A DNA stretch of 64,000 nt from Caccoplasma_A sp045587545 (GTDB taxonomy: Bacteria; Bacteroidota; Bacteroidia; Bacteroidales; G3-4614): positions 1 through 64,000 of the forward strand of contig JAZNCN010000028.1 of NCBI GenBank assembly GCA_045587545.1, written 5' to 3'. Below the pieces are notes generated by a model, which saw only the letters and a list, made by a program, of their open reading frames with translations, did not search any database and was not told where the DNA came from. This document shows, piece after piece, positions 51,918-61,865 of this stretch. How positions within the stretch are numbered: position 1 is the first letter of the stretch; every line of letters begins with the position of its first letter. The position numbers and the translations under genes were made by a program.

Positions 51918-53420
51918 ATGGATATGAGTAATTATGGTAAAAAACTTTTAAGTTTGACAGCAGTGGCGCTTATCAGTTCGTCAGTATCTATAGGCGCATA
52001 CTCCATTCTTAAAAATAAGGAAGAGGATAAGGTTGCAACGTTTGTATCAAACGGAATGGATATAAATGGAAGGTTTATAAATGTATCAAACGTATCAAAC
52101 CAAGCAATTGATTTTACAGGAGTTGCAGATATGAGTGTTAATGCAGTTGTTAGTATTCGCTCAACAACAACTCCAAAACAGAGCCGTCAAATACCACAAA
52201 TGCAGGATCCTTTCTTCCAATTCTTTTTTGGTCAAGGTTATAATACCCCTGCCCCACGTCCACAAGTAAGTTCAGGTTCGGGTGTAATTATAAGTAATGA
52301 TGGTTATATTATTACGAATAACCATGTAATTGAAGGTGCTGACAAAGTAGAGGTAACTCTAAACGATAAACGTATGTTTAATGCAAAGATTGTTGGAGGT
52401 GATCCTTCAACTGATTTGGCTCTCTTGAAGATTGAAGGTGAAGATTTTCCAATGCTACAATTTGGTAATTCTGATATATTGAGAGTTGGAGAATGGGTAT
52501 TGGCTGTTGGTAATCCTATGGGTCTGACTTCAACAGTAACAGCAGGTATTGTAAGTGCAAAAGGTCGTTCAATAGGAACAGGAAAATCAATGTCAATAGA
52601 GTCGTATATCCAAACCGACGCAGCAGTTAATCCAGGCAATAGTGGTGGGGCATTGGTTAACACAAATGGGGAACTCGTTGGTATTAATACTATGATTTTA
52701 TCTCAGACAGGTAACTATATAGGATATTCGTTTGCAGTCCCATCAAATATTGCAATAAAAATTGTAAACGACCTTAAAGAGTATGGCATCGTACAACGTG
52801 CGTTACTTGGCGTATCTATTATTGAGATGAATGCCGATTTTGCTAAAGAGAAAGATATAGACTTTGTTAAGGGTATCTATATTGAGAATATAAATGACAG
52901 AAGTTCTGCGATGGAGGCAGGTCTTAAAAAAGGCGATATTATAATTGCAGTTGATGGAATAGAGACATATACAACATCAAAACTTCAAGAACAAATAAGT
53001 TTACATCACCCGGGTGATAAAGTTATAATTACTATAATAAGAGATGGTAAAGAAAAGAAAATTGAAGTAATCCTAAAAAATCAACAAGGAGATACTTCTA
53101 TAACAAAACCTTCTGATTATGGTGCTCTTGGTGCAGGATTTGCAGAATTAACAGATAAACAAAAATCATCATACGGAATATCATCAGGTGTTGAAGTTTC
53201 TGGAATAAAAGATGGTAAATTCCAAAGAGCTGGTATAAGGAAAGGATTTATTATCTTAAATATTAATGGTGAGGTTGTAAGTTCTTCTGATGACATAGAA
53301 CGCATCTATAATACAATACAAAACTCTTCGGCAAGAGATAAAGTTATGTTTATAACCGGAATATATCCCAATGGCCGTAGTGCATACTATGCTGTGGATA
53401 TTGCAAATAGTGAAGAATAA
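51918..53420 (+). CDS. htrA: Periplasmic serine protease of the DegP/HtrA (Do) family
   Basis: Quality-control protease/chaperone of the cell envelope. 500 residues: N-terminal signal or anchor segment (about 10-28), trypsin-like domain with the triad His in ITNNHVIEG, Asp in DPSTDLALLKI and Ser in NPGNSGGALVN, then two PDZ domains (about 290-380 and 400-495). A second in-frame Met two codons in (51924) is an alternative start. The 260-bp gap upstream has no clear TAnnTTTG box. Confidence 0.93.
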   Translation: MDMSNYGKKLLSLTAVALISSSVSIGAYSILKNKEEDKVATFVSNGMDINGRFINVSNVSNQAIDFTGVADMSVNAVVSIRSTTTPKQSRQIPQMQDPFFQFFFGQGYNTPAPRPQVSSGSGVIISNDGYIITNNHVIEGADKVEVTLNDKRMFNAKIVGGDPSTDLALLKIEGEDFPMLQFGNSDILRVGEWVLAVGNPMGLTSTVTAGIVSAKGRSIGTGKSMSIESYIQTDAAVNPGNSGGALVNTNGELVGINTMILSQTGNYIGYSFAVPSNIAIKIVNDLKEYGIVQRALLGVSIIEMNADFAKEKDIDFVKGIYIENINDRSSAMEAGLKKGDIIIAVDGIETYTTSKLQEQISLHHPGDKVIITIIRDGKEKKIEVILKNQQGDTSITKPSDYGALGAGFAELTDKQKSSYGISSGVEVSGIKDGKFQRAGIRKGFIILNINGEVVSSSDDIERIYNTIQNSSARDKVMFITGIYPNGRSAYYAVDIANSEE

Positions 53421-53444
53421 ATAATCAATAATAAAGTTTAATGT

Positions 53445-53481
53445 AAATACCCCTGAAAGATTTACTCTCTCAGGGGTATTT
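53445..53481. terminator. Bidirectional terminator between htrA and the TonB receptor gene
   Basis: AAATACCCCTGA (53445-53456) pairs perfectly with TCAGGGGTATTT (53470-53481) between the converging genes. Confidence 0.85.
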
Positions 53482-53502
53482 AATATATGGTGTAATTTAT
53501 TT

Positions 53503-55923
53503 TTAAAAATCAACAGATAGACGAACGTTGAATTGGCGTCGGGTTAGGTAATTCGGCACTGCGTTTTGATGATTATATATATCAGTTACCCAATAGTAAG
53601 AGTTTACATTGGTTATATCAAGAAGATTTAATACATCAATACCCAACCAAATACTATTTAATTCTTTAAAGAAACGACGTTTCATAACTCTATCATTACC
53701 GCCTGCCAACATACATGAAGCCCCTATATCCAATCGTTTGTATGCCGGTGTTCTGAACCAACCCTCTTCTCTTCCTTTACGTGGTGCAGATTGTGGCAAT
53801 CCATCGGCTATTATAGCTCTTAGGTTTACTTTAAAACGCGGGAAACGTGGTATATAATCTTGGAAATAAAGAGTAAATGCATATCTCTGATCGGTTGGTC
53901 GAGGTACTTTTACTCCGTTAATATACTCTTGCGTACTCATAAGGGAGAAACCTATCCATGAATCTACTCCTGGAACAAATTCACCAAATAGTTTTAAATC
54001 TAATCCTGTTGCATAACCATGAGCGCTATTTCCATCGCGATACCATATACTTAAATTATCAACCTCATATGGGATAAGATTATTAAGTATCTTATAATAT
54101 GCTTCAGCTGTAAATTTAAATGGTCTGTTGCCTAATTTAAATGTAAAATCGCTACCTAATATAAAATGTATTGATCTTTGCGATTTTATATCTTTATTTA
54201 GTTTTACGACTATATTATTGCGATTATCTCGTATAGTGTCGCGCAACTCTTTATAAAATGGTGCTTGATAATATATTCCCGATGCAAAACGGAATGTTAG
54301 GCGTTCTTGGAATGATGGGACATACCCGACTGAGACACGAGGACTGACTATAAACTCATTATTGAAGGTCCAATATGAGGCTCTAACTCCTCCTGTAAAT
54401 GTAAAACTACCTATTTTGCTTCTTAAACGATATGTATCTTGTATATATGCCGATATTCGGCTTGATTTCATGTCTTGACGTGACGATATACTTGATATAA
54501 GATCTATTCCATTACCTGTATGAGGTAGTGTATAACCTGCAGAATCTCGGGTTTCCCATTCCCTTACACGATCTTTTATTCTTTCATATTGATATGTTAC
54601 GCCATAGTTTAATTCATTATTATGTTTTAATTTTGTTACACCTTTCAATGTTGCAGAATATACAGCTGCATTAAGCTTGTTATTTGCATGTTCTCGATAT
54701 GCTCCATAACCCAATGTCCCTGATGTAACTTGTGCTCCCCCATTTACAGCAGCATCTAACTCGCTAAGCCAATACTCCCCACTAATATCATACCTTATTA
54801 TTTCATTAGTTGCGAAAGCAGAAGACATTAATGATAATTTTGTATGATTTACGGGTGTAAAATCTATGGTAAAAGCGCCAAAATATGATTGAAACTTGTC
54901 TTTTTCTTTTCCATCAAAATAGACTTTAAATTCAGTCATAGATGCATATGTCCCATAACTTGTCGTTCTCTCTTGAGGTGTAAAATTATATTTATTTTGA
55001 GCTATATTACCCAATAAAGATACTGACCATTTATTATTGAATTTATATGTTAAATATGTTTGATAATCAATAAATGCGGGGTCATACTCACCTTTAGTAT
55101 CTAAAGAGTTTAATAAAATGGAGTTTCTCTTAAATCTAAAACCATGCAGTTGTGTGAAGTTTTTTATCTTACTTCCAATTGAAACACTTGTTCCCATTAA
55201 ACTACCCGATATTGAACCGTCAACAGCTTTTTGAGGTTTACGATATGTTATATCAAGTACTGATGACATTTTATCTCCATATTCCGATGCAAATCCTCCT
55301 GATGAAAATCCTACAGCACTAACAAGGTCAGGGTTTATAATACTTAATCCCTCTTGCTGACCTGCTCGTATTGTCAAAGGGCGATAAACCTCAATTCCAT
55401 TAATATATACAAGGTTTTCATCATAGTTTCCACCTCGCACAGAGTATTGAGTACTAAGTTCGTTGTTAGAATGAACGCCAGGCATGGTTGTAAGAAGAGC
55501 TTCAATACTACCTCCTGTTGCATCAGGCATCAGACGTAGTTCATCAGCATCAATATATTCAAGAGTGGAGGTTTGTTTGCGAAATTCACTTACTGAGACT
55601 TCGTCAAGAGTTTTATCTTTTGAGTACAGACGGACGTTCATCTTTATCTCACCCTCAGGCTCAATAAGACGTCTTTTTATTGTCTCATATCCAATAAATG
55701 AAATTATAACCTCAACAGTATCTTTGGTTTGGGATTCAATTCTGAACAATCCTTTTTCATTGGTCAGTCCGCCAATCATAGTGCCGGCTATGCGCACTGA
55801 AACAAACTCCATAGGAGAGTTACTTTCATCAACAACTTTACCCGATACTGTAAATTTTTTGGCATAGGCAAAGGTTGAAAAAAGTAATAAAATCAGTAAT
55901 ATGTAGTGTTTTAGATTATTCAT
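53503..55923 (-). CDS. TonB-dependent outer-membrane receptor
   Basis: 806 residues with a signal peptide (about 1-21). A carboxypeptidase-regulatory-like domain follows (about 23-105: FTVSGKVVDESNSPMEFVSV, GLTNEKGLFRI), then the plug (about 115-225: EALLTTMPGVHSNNELSTQ, YSVRGGNYDENLVYINGIEV) and the 22-strand barrel ending RRQFNVRLSVDF with the C-terminal Phe. No SusD-type lipoprotein is beside it, so it may take up something other than glycans, such as a metal chelate, or act with a partner elsewhere. Confidence 0.9.
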   Translation of the reverse strand: MNNLKHYILLILLLFSTFAYAKKFTVSGKVVDESNSPMEFVSVRIAGTMIGGLTNEKGLFRIESQTKDTVEVIISFIGYETIKRRLIEPEGEIKMNVRLYSKDKTLDEVSVSEFRKQTSTLEYIDADELRLMPDATGGSIEALLTTMPGVHSNNELSTQYSVRGGNYDENLVYINGIEVYRPLTIRAGQQEGLSIINPDLVSAVGFSSGGFASEYGDKMSSVLDITYRKPQKAVDGSISGSLMGTSVSIGSKIKNFTQLHGFRFKRNSILLNSLDTKGEYDPAFIDYQTYLTYKFNNKWSVSLLGNIAQNKYNFTPQERTTSYGTYASMTEFKVYFDGKEKDKFQSYFGAFTIDFTPVNHTKLSLMSSAFATNEIIRYDISGEYWLSELDAAVNGGAQVTSGTLGYGAYREHANNKLNAAVYSATLKGVTKLKHNNELNYGVTYQYERIKDRVREWETRDSAGYTLPHTGNGIDLISSISSRQDMKSSRISAYIQDTYRLRSKIGSFTFTGGVRASYWTFNNEFIVSPRVSVGYVPSFQERLTFRFASGIYYQAPFYKELRDTIRDNRNNIVVKLNKDIKSQRSIHFILGSDFTFKLGNRPFKFTAEAYYKILNNLIPYEVDNLSIWYRDGNSAHGYATGLDLKLFGEFVPGVDSWIGFSLMSTQEYINGVKVPRPTDQRYAFTLYFQDYIPRFPRFKVNLRAIIADGLPQSAPRKGREEGWFRTPAYKRLDIGASCMLAGGNDRVMKRRFFKELNSIWLGIDVLNLLDITNVNSYYWVTDIYNHQNAVPNYLTRRQFNVRLSVDF

Positions 55924-56049
55924 TTAATTTTAATAACGTAAATTATTAGTAAAAATTATGTAATGGCATGAATAAATTATATTAATAGACTCTATAATTT
56001 TTGGAATAATTATTATATCTTCGTATCACTAATTTATAAATATATTATT

Positions 56050-56577
56050 ATGAAAGATTTTCATCAACTTCTTCTTAATAGAAGAAGCATTAGAAAATAT
56101 ACTAATCAAGAGTTAAATGCTGATGATGTAAAACTAATTCTTGAAGCGGCATTAGTATCCCCTTCTTCAAAATCAACAATGGGCTGGGAGTTTATTGTTG
56201 TAGAAGAGAAAGATGATTTGGAACGATTATCTTATTGTAAAGAGCATGGGGCAAGACCTATTGCCGGTTGCAAACTTGCTGTTGTTGTTGCTGCTGATAC
56301 AACTAAAAGTGATGTTTGGGTTGAAGATGCATCAATAGCTTCGGTAATTATGCAGTTACAAGCATCTGATTTGGGTATAGGAAGTTGCTGGATACAACTT
56401 AGAGAGCGATTTACTCAAGACGGTATTTCAAGTGAAGAATATGTTCGAGAAATGTTTGGGATTCCGGAACATTTCGGAATATTATCGGTAATCACCTTTG
56501 GATATAAAGATGAGGAAAGAAAACCCTACGATCCTGAAAAAACTCAATGGGAAAAGGTTCATATTGGTAAGTGGTAA
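56050..56577 (+). CDS. Nitroreductase family protein
   Basis: 175 residues; RRSIRKYTNQ at the N-terminus binds FMN phosphate, with SPSSKSTMGWEF and GIGSCWIQL further on. Such flavoenzymes reduce nitro compounds or quinones with NAD(P)H; the true substrate is unknown. It overlaps the next gene by 1 bp (TAATG), so a coupled operon of three to four genes starts here (to kdsC and perhaps maf). Confidence 0.88.
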   Translation: MKDFHQLLLNRRSIRKYTNQELNADDVKLILEAALVSPSSKSTMGWEFIVVEEKDDLERLSYCKEHGARPIAGCKLAVVVAADTTKSDVWVEDASIASVIMQLQASDLGIGSCWIQLRERFTQDGISSEEYVREMFGIPEHFGILSVITFGYKDEERKPYDPEKTQWEKVHIGKW

Positions 56578-57344
56578 TGATAAAGAGTGCGTCAATAATT
56601 GGTTCAGGCAATGTAGCTACACATCTTGCCAAGGCTCTTTTTAATGTTGGAGTTGAGATAAAAAGCATATACTCTCCTACTATCATAAATTGCAAAGCAC
56701 TTGCAGATAAAGTTTTGGCTAAGCCTGTTGAAAAGATTACTGATATTGATTCATCGGCAGATATTATTATTATATCTGTTAAAGATGATGCCATTCGTAA
56801 AGTAATTGAGGAACTTAATAACGACAAAACGATATTAGTTCATACTTCAGGCGGTGTTAATATTGAAGTTTTTGAAGGATATTCAAGTAGATGTGGAGTA
56901 TTATATCCCCTTCAAACATTTTCAAAGGATAGAGAAATTGATTTCAGTAGAATACCTTTGTTTGTTGAGTCTCACAATACCGATGTTTATGCAAAAATTG
57001 AAGATTTAGCAAAACGTTTATCAAATTATGTGGTTGAAGCTGACTCAGAAAAAAGAAAAACACTTCATGTTGCTGCTGTATTTGCTTGTAACTTTGTAAA
57101 CCATTGTTACGATATATCAGAACAAATATTAAAAGAAAATGGATTGTCATTTTCTGCGCTTTTACCATTGATTGAGGAGACAACCAATAAGATTTATGAG
57201 ATATCGCCATTTGAGGCACAAACAGGTCCCGCTCGCAGAAACGATATAACAGTTATGAATAATCATCTAAAAAAAATCAACAACCAAACTTTTAAGGATA
57301 TATACACTTTGCTAAGTAAAAGTATAACAGAGAGATATAAATAA
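56577..57344 (+). CDS. Rossmann-like DUF2520 protein
   Basis: 256 residues from the ATG at 56577; the GTG two codons earlier is less likely. N-terminal NAD(P)-binding fold with IIGSGNVATHLAKAL, then a helical C-terminal DUF2520 domain (about 125-255: KTLHVAAVFACNFVNHCYDI, AQTGPARRNDITVMNNHL). Resembles ProC/NADP-oxidoreductase families; the reaction is not known. It is 1 bp before kdsC. Confidence 0.85.
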   Translation: MIKSASIIGSGNVATHLAKALFNVGVEIKSIYSPTIINCKALADKVLAKPVEKITDIDSSADIIIISVKDDAIRKVIEELNNDKTILVHTSGGVNIEVFEGYSSRCGVLYPLQTFSKDREIDFSRIPLFVESHNTDVYAKIEDLAKRLSNYVVEADSEKRKTLHVAAVFACNFVNHCYDISEQILKENGLSFSALLPLIEETTNKIYEISPFEAQTGPARRNDITVMNNHLKKINNQTFKDIYTLLSKSITERYK

Positions 57345-57345
57345 T

Positions 57346-57867
57346 ATGAGCAAGATTAATTATGATTTAACTAAAATAAAAGCATTCGCTTTTGATGTAG
57401 ATGGAGTCTTATCGCCTGAGACCATAACTCTTCACCCATCTGGTGAACCTATGAGAATGGTTAATATTAAAGATGGTTATGCTATACAACTTGCTGTAAA
57501 ATTAGGATATAAAATTGCTATTATTACGGGCGGACATACCAGAGCTATTTATGAAAGATTTAAAGGATTGGGTGTCAAATTCATATATATGTCAATCAGT
57601 AACAAATTGGCAACCTACAAAGAGTGGCGTGATCAATTTAATTTGAAAGATGAAGAGATATTATACATGGGTGACGATATTCCGGATTATGAAGTTATGA
57701 GTATTGTTGGATTACCTTGTGCTCCGGCTGATGCTGTTGCTGAGATAAGAGAACGTGCTGTATACGTATCTTCTCGTAAAGGAGGTTATGGCTGTGGCAG
57801 AGAGGTTATTGAAGAAGTACTTAAAGCTCAGGGTAAATGGATGAAAGATGGTGCATTTGGCTGGTAA
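57346..57867 (+). CDS. kdsC: KDO-8-phosphate phosphatase
   Basis: Dephosphorylates 3-deoxy-manno-octulosonate-8-phosphate in lipopolysaccharide core synthesis. 173-residue cap-less HAD enzyme with FDVDGVLSPE (nucleophile Asp), AIITGGH, and GDDIPDYEVM (metal Asp), ending in the flexible C-terminal tail typical of KdsC. Indicates a Gram-negative outer membrane with KDO. Confidence 0.93.
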   Translation: MSKINYDLTKIKAFAFDVDGVLSPETITLHPSGEPMRMVNIKDGYAIQLAVKLGYKIAIITGGHTRAIYERFKGLGVKFIYMSISNKLATYKEWRDQFNLKDEEILYMGDDIPDYEVMSIVGLPCAPADAVAEIRERAVYVSSRKGGYGCGREVIEEVLKAQGKWMKDGAFGW

Positions 57868-57923
57868 ATAATAAAAATATTGATGTTTGCTAAATGTAAA
57901 ATTTAATAAGCAAATTTATTATT

Positions 57924-58505
57924 ATGCTTGACAACTTAAATGGATACGATATCATTCTTGCAAGTAACTCTCCTCGTCGCAGAGAGCTTTTAAATGGTTT
58001 AGGCATTAAATATAGAGCTATATCTCTACCCGACATAGATGAGAGTTTTCCTCAAGATTTAAAAGGAGGAGAGATTCCTGCCTATATATCAAAACAAAAA
58101 TCATTATCATATAAAGATTTTTTAGGAGATAACACATTGCTTATTACAGCAGATACAATCGTATGGCTTAATGAAAAACAATTTGGGAAACCGTCTGATA
58201 AAGATGAGGCTAAGTGTATGTTGAAACAACTCTCAGGGAATAGTCATTATGTATATACAGGTGTTACTATTATGAGTAAGACAAAAGAGAAAACTTTTAT
58301 AGTTGAATCGGAGGTCAAATTTGCAAATCTTAGTGATGAAGAGATTAATTATTACATTGATGAATTTACGCCATTTGATAAAGCCGGAGCATACGGAATT
58401 CAAGAATGGATAGGGTATATAGGTGTTGAATCTATTAAAGGCTCATATTTTAATGTTATGGGATTACCTATTCAACGATTATACAGAGAACTCAAAGATT
58501 TTTGA
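57924..58505 (+). CDS. maf: Maf-type nucleoside triphosphate pyrophosphatase
   Basis: 193 residues. ILASNSPRRRELLNGLG, LITADTIVWLN and FDKAGAYGIQEW are the conserved Maf motifs. It hydrolyses non-canonical nucleotides (dTTP/UTP-type YhdE subfamily by the sequence) to prevent misincorporation or to restrain septum formation. The last 34 bp overlap the convergent gene 58472-59668. Confidence 0.92.
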   Translation: MLDNLNGYDIILASNSPRRRELLNGLGIKYRAISLPDIDESFPQDLKGGEIPAYISKQKSLSYKDFLGDNTLLITADTIVWLNEKQFGKPSDKDEAKCMLKQLSGNSHYVYTGVTIMSKTKEKTFIVESEVKFANLSDEEINYYIDEFTPFDKAGAYGIQEWIGYIGVESIKGSYFNVMGLPIQRLYRELKDF

Positions 58506-59668
58506 TTTTTATCAATTATAATATATGCCATATACTGAGTTCTTTCAGTAACGGGCGACAATGAAAGATATCCGCTCTCAATCTTACCGTTATTCAAGAT
58601 TAGCGGATATTTTTTTGTATTAATATTATGCTCCTCTAATGCTTTTCCCTGCTGCTTAAAATAATCTACTTTATAAATCCCGGTTTTATTTTCACAAACA
58701 TATTTATCATATAGGATACGAGAGGCAGCTCCCATATTCATTCTTAAATTAAGTTCTACACAAGGATTTAATTTATATATGTTATTCTCATCTAAGTATA
58801 TCATCATATCAATACCTAAGTAGCCTGTGTATTTAAAATCACAAAACAAATTTTCAAGTGTTGAAATCAATATCTCTTTTAAATCAACAAACTCGGTTTT
58901 TGGTATATATTCCGATAAAAAATTCTCTATAACATTGTCAGAAGCCAAAATATTACCAGAATATACTCCTTTTACTGAATTAAAAAGAGAGTATCCTTTA
59001 AAAAATATCTTACCATCTGTAAAATAAAACTCCATTGCAAAGTCAACAATTTTATTCAAAAACTTTTCACATATAATACCTCCTTGCTTGCGTATTATAC
59101 CTTTTGCAAAATGTTCTACGGGTATCTCTTTTCGACCCAATCCCCATGCTATTCCTTTGCCGCTACCTGACCAAGGCGCTTTTATTACAGATAGAGGCAT
59201 ACTGCACACATACTCCCCTACCTTATCAAGTTTGGTTATATATTGAGGTAATTGCGGAATATCTACTCCTTCTTTGCCAAGTATCTGAAGAATTTTAATA
59301 GAGGTTTTTCTGTTTGATAATTGGCGTAGTTCTTCTATAGTAGTATCACTCATTAGTTGAGACTCCTCAAATCCCATTGTTTTGAGTTTTTTCTTTATTT
59401 GAGCACTCCAACCCCATGGAACACACTTTGCGATATCGTTTACGTTTGAATTAAATACTTTAGGTATATTTATAATATTTGAATAAGTATTATAGTACTC
59501 TATATGAATATTATCTGGTAATAAGACTGAATCATCACTATCTGCAAACCATAGAGGTAACGATGCTAAATCGTATGCAATTTTGGAAGCCGATGGCGGT
59601 GCACAATAATTTGCATTTCCATCGGCTAAAGCTAAATCGTTTTGAGGATTAAACAGGTGAAGTTTCAT
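58472..59668 (-). CDS. ATP-grasp-like protein of unknown function
   Basis: 398 residues from MKLHLFNPQNDLALADG (59668); seven more upstream codons begin with TTG and look less likely. The N-terminal half is specific to Bacteroidota as far as I can tell. A Gly-rich ATP-grasp-like loop (KAPWSGSGKGIAWG, about 165-178) and an acidic C-terminal active-site region (YLGIDMMIYLDENN, NPCVELNLRMNMG) suggest ATP-dependent ligation of carboxylate and amine. Substrate unknown. It lies 17 bp after the thioesterase gene and overlaps the end of maf. Confidence 0.78.
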   Translation of the reverse strand: MKLHLFNPQNDLALADGNANYCAPPSASKIAYDLASLPLWFADSDDSVLLPDNIHIEYYNTYSNIINIPKVFNSNVNDIAKCVPWGWSAQIKKKLKTMGFEESQLMSDTTIEELRQLSNRKTSIKILQILGKEGVDIPQLPQYITKLDKVGEYVCSMPLSVIKAPWSGSGKGIAWGLGRKEIPVEHFAKGIIRKQGGIICEKFLNKIVDFAMEFYFTDGKIFFKGYSLFNSVKGVYSGNILASDNVIENFLSEYIPKTEFVDLKEILISTLENLFCDFKYTGYLGIDMMIYLDENNIYKLNPCVELNLRMNMGAASRILYDKYVCENKTGIYKVDYFKQQGKALEEHNINTKKYPLILNNGKIESGYLSLSPVTERTQYMAYIIIDKNQKSLSSLYNR

Positions 59669-59685
59669 TATTATAAACCACTTAT

Positions 59686-60426
59686 TCAAAATATCATTTT
59701 AATCATAAAACTTTGTTTGCCTTCAACCTTCCCCTGAATATAGTATGTTAGAGCTTCATCACTCTCTTTTCGTATCCTATATAATTCAACCTCTTGACCG
59801 GCAAGAACTTCTGCATCAAAGTTTATAAATAACTCTTTTAAAGGTTTGGTTTCAGCATCTGTATAATCAACAATATCCAATCCCCATACCACATATTTTA
59901 CATTATTAACATGTCCGTTGGTATCAATATCTGACCATACGGCTTTATGTTTACCTACAAATTCAAACTCTTCATCTAAAGGAATTGTAATTTTGTCAGC
60001 CGGTTGAGCAATGGCATCTTCTTTCAAACAAGTCTCTTCATTATCAGCTAATGCCGCATATCTTGCCAAACGTCGTGTGTTTAAATCAATTATCAACCAA
60101 GATGTTGTTGCTTCAATAAGATTATTGTTATTCTTATCAACCAATACAAAATCACGCAGATAAAATAGTTTAAAAAGACCTTTGTGCCATGTTTTTATTG
60201 ATACTTCGTCTCTCCATTTTGGATAATTGTTGAAACGAATATGTAAACGAGATAATACCCATGCCGTTTTTGAAGTTATCATTTCGTCATAACCAAAACC
60301 TAAATTTGAAGCATCTCTTCCTGCTACTTCTTGCATCAAATCCAACATTGCCGTAGGACGTAAAAGATGATTAGTATCAGCTTCATAACAATTTACAATG
60401 TGTTTTTGTACATATTTATCTGCCAT
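59686..60426 (-). CDS. Acyl-ACP thioesterase
   Basis: 246 residues, double hotdog fold. The C-terminal hotdog carries the catalytic region WSDIDTNGHVNNVKYVVW (Asp, Asn, His as in FatA/B-type enzymes). It releases fatty acids from acyl carrier protein. It probably shares a transcript with the ATP-grasp-like gene. Confidence 0.9.
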   Translation of the reverse strand: MADKYVQKHIVNCYEADTNHLLRPTAMLDLMQEVAGRDASNLGFGYDEMITSKTAWVLSRLHIRFNNYPKWRDEVSIKTWHKGLFKLFYLRDFVLVDKNNNNLIEATTSWLIIDLNTRRLARYAALADNEETCLKEDAIAQPADKITIPLDEEFEFVGKHKAVWSDIDTNGHVNNVKYVVWGLDIVDYTDAETKPLKELFINFDAEVLAGQEVELYRIRKESDEALTYYIQGKVEGKQSFMIKMIF

Positions 60427-60444
60427 AATCTAATATATTTTATG

Positions 60445-60452
60445 CAAAGATA
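60445..60452 (-). promoter_or_regulatory. Promoter -7 box of the thioesterase gene
   Basis: Minus-strand TATCTTTG, exact consensus, 18 nt before the start codon. A TTTA lies 20 nt upstream at the -33 position. Confidence 0.7.
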
Positions 60453-60663
60453 GAGCAAACCGAGAGCAGAACTAAACTTGTTTGAGTTATGCCGAGGTGC
60501 CACCTATTTTCGCAGAAATTTCTTCTGCAAAAATAAGAAACTTATCATAATTATAAAAAATGAATTCGTTATTTGCCACTATGTCGGAAGTATTGAATAT
60601 AATAATATGATGATGATAATCATTCGTTACAATTTGACTATTTCAAGTCTCGGTTATTTTTTG

Positions 60664-60671
60664 TATTTTTG
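60664..60671 (+). promoter_or_regulatory. Promoter -7 box of dxr
   Basis: TATTTTTG, exact consensus, about 30 nt before the dxr start. A TTTC at 60640-60643 is 20 nt upstream, one base off TTTG. Confidence 0.6.
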
Positions 60672-60701
60672 CGAATTAAAGTGCAATAATATTTTGTGTA
60701 A

Positions 60702-61859
60702 ATGAAGAGACAGATTGCAATATTAGGTTCTACCGGTTCAATTGGCAGACAAGCTCTTGAAGTAATTGAGGCTTATCCTAAAATGTTCGAAGCTCATACT
60801 CTTACTGCTAATAATAATGCTGAATTATTAATTGAGCAGGCTCGTAAGTTTATACCGGATACAGTAGTAATTGCCAATGAAGAACTATATACTAAAGTAA
60901 GTACTGCATTAGAAGACTTACCTATAAAGGTTTATGCAGGAAGCGAAGCAATCGCTGAATGCGTTGAAGCTGAACCTATAGATATTGTTCTCACAGCAAT
61001 GATGGGATATTCTGGTCTTTACCCAACGATAAAAGCAATAAAGGCAAAGAAAAAAATTGCATTGGCAAACAAAGAGACTCTTGTTGTTGCAGGAGAATTG
61101 ATAAATAAACTTGTATTGGAAAACAGAGTTGAAATTATACCTGTAGATTCGGAACACTCTGCAATATTTCAATGTTTAACAGGAGAAGAGTTCAATAAGA
61201 TTGATAAAATTTTGTTAACTGCTTCAGGAGGCCCATTTTTACGTTGCACTCCCGAACAACTTGCTACAGTCACAAAGGCAGATGCCCTTAAACACCCTAA
61301 TTGGGTTATGGGTGCTAAAATAACTATTGATTCAGCATCAATGATGAATAAAGGTTTTGAAATGATTGAAGCCAAATGGTTATTCGGAGTTGAACCAAAC
61401 CAAGTGGAAGTAGTGGTACACCCACAATCAATAATTCACTCAATGGTACAATTTGAAGATGGAGCAGTTAAAGCGCAATTAGGAGTTCCCGATATGAAAT
61501 TACCTATAGCATATGCATTTACATATCCTAAGCGTCTTGATTTTGGTGGTAAAAAACTTACGCTTAAGGATTATTCATCAATGAGTTTTGAAGCTCCTGA
61601 TTCCAATAAGTTTAAAATGTTACAATTTGCATACGATGCAATTGAGCAAGGAGGAAATATGCCGTGTGTCTTAAATGCTGCAAATGAAATTGCTGTTGCA
61701 GCATTTTTGGAAGAAAGAATAAAATTTACAGATATTCCTCTACTCGCTTATAAAGCGATGGAGAGTGCCGATTACATAAAAAATCCTTCATACGAAGATT
61801 ATGTGGCAACTGATAGCGCTATAAGAAAATTTACATTGGAAAAAATTAAATCGTTATAA
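60702..61859 (+). CDS. dxr: 1-deoxy-D-xylulose-5-phosphate reductoisomerase
   Basis: Second step of the MEP isoprenoid pathway. 385 residues: NADPH loop ILGSTGSIGRQALEV, ANKETLVVAGE, metal site PVDSEHSAIFQCL, substrate loop ASGGPFLR and SASMMNKGFEMIEA, all conserved. It starts 275 bp after the divergent thioesterase gene and ends 6 bp before rseP. Confidence 0.97.
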   Translation: MKRQIAILGSTGSIGRQALEVIEAYPKMFEAHTLTANNNAELLIEQARKFIPDTVVIANEELYTKVSTALEDLPIKVYAGSEAIAECVEAEPIDIVLTAMMGYSGLYPTIKAIKAKKKIALANKETLVVAGELINKLVLENRVEIIPVDSEHSAIFQCLTGEEFNKIDKILLTASGGPFLRCTPEQLATVTKADALKHPNWVMGAKITIDSASMMNKGFEMIEAKWLFGVEPNQVEVVVHPQSIIHSMVQFEDGAVKAQLGVPDMKLPIAYAFTYPKRLDFGGKKLTLKDYSSMSFEAPDSNKFKMLQFAYDAIEQGGNMPCVLNAANEIAVAAFLEERIKFTDIPLLAYKAMESADYIKNPSYEDYVATDSAIRKFTLEKIKSL

Positions 61860-61865
61860 TAATAT

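Noticed and set aside
60478..60705. 75-residue plus-strand frame before dxr
   Set aside because: Composition is that of random AT-rich DNA, it contains the dxr promoter box, and it overlaps the dxr start.
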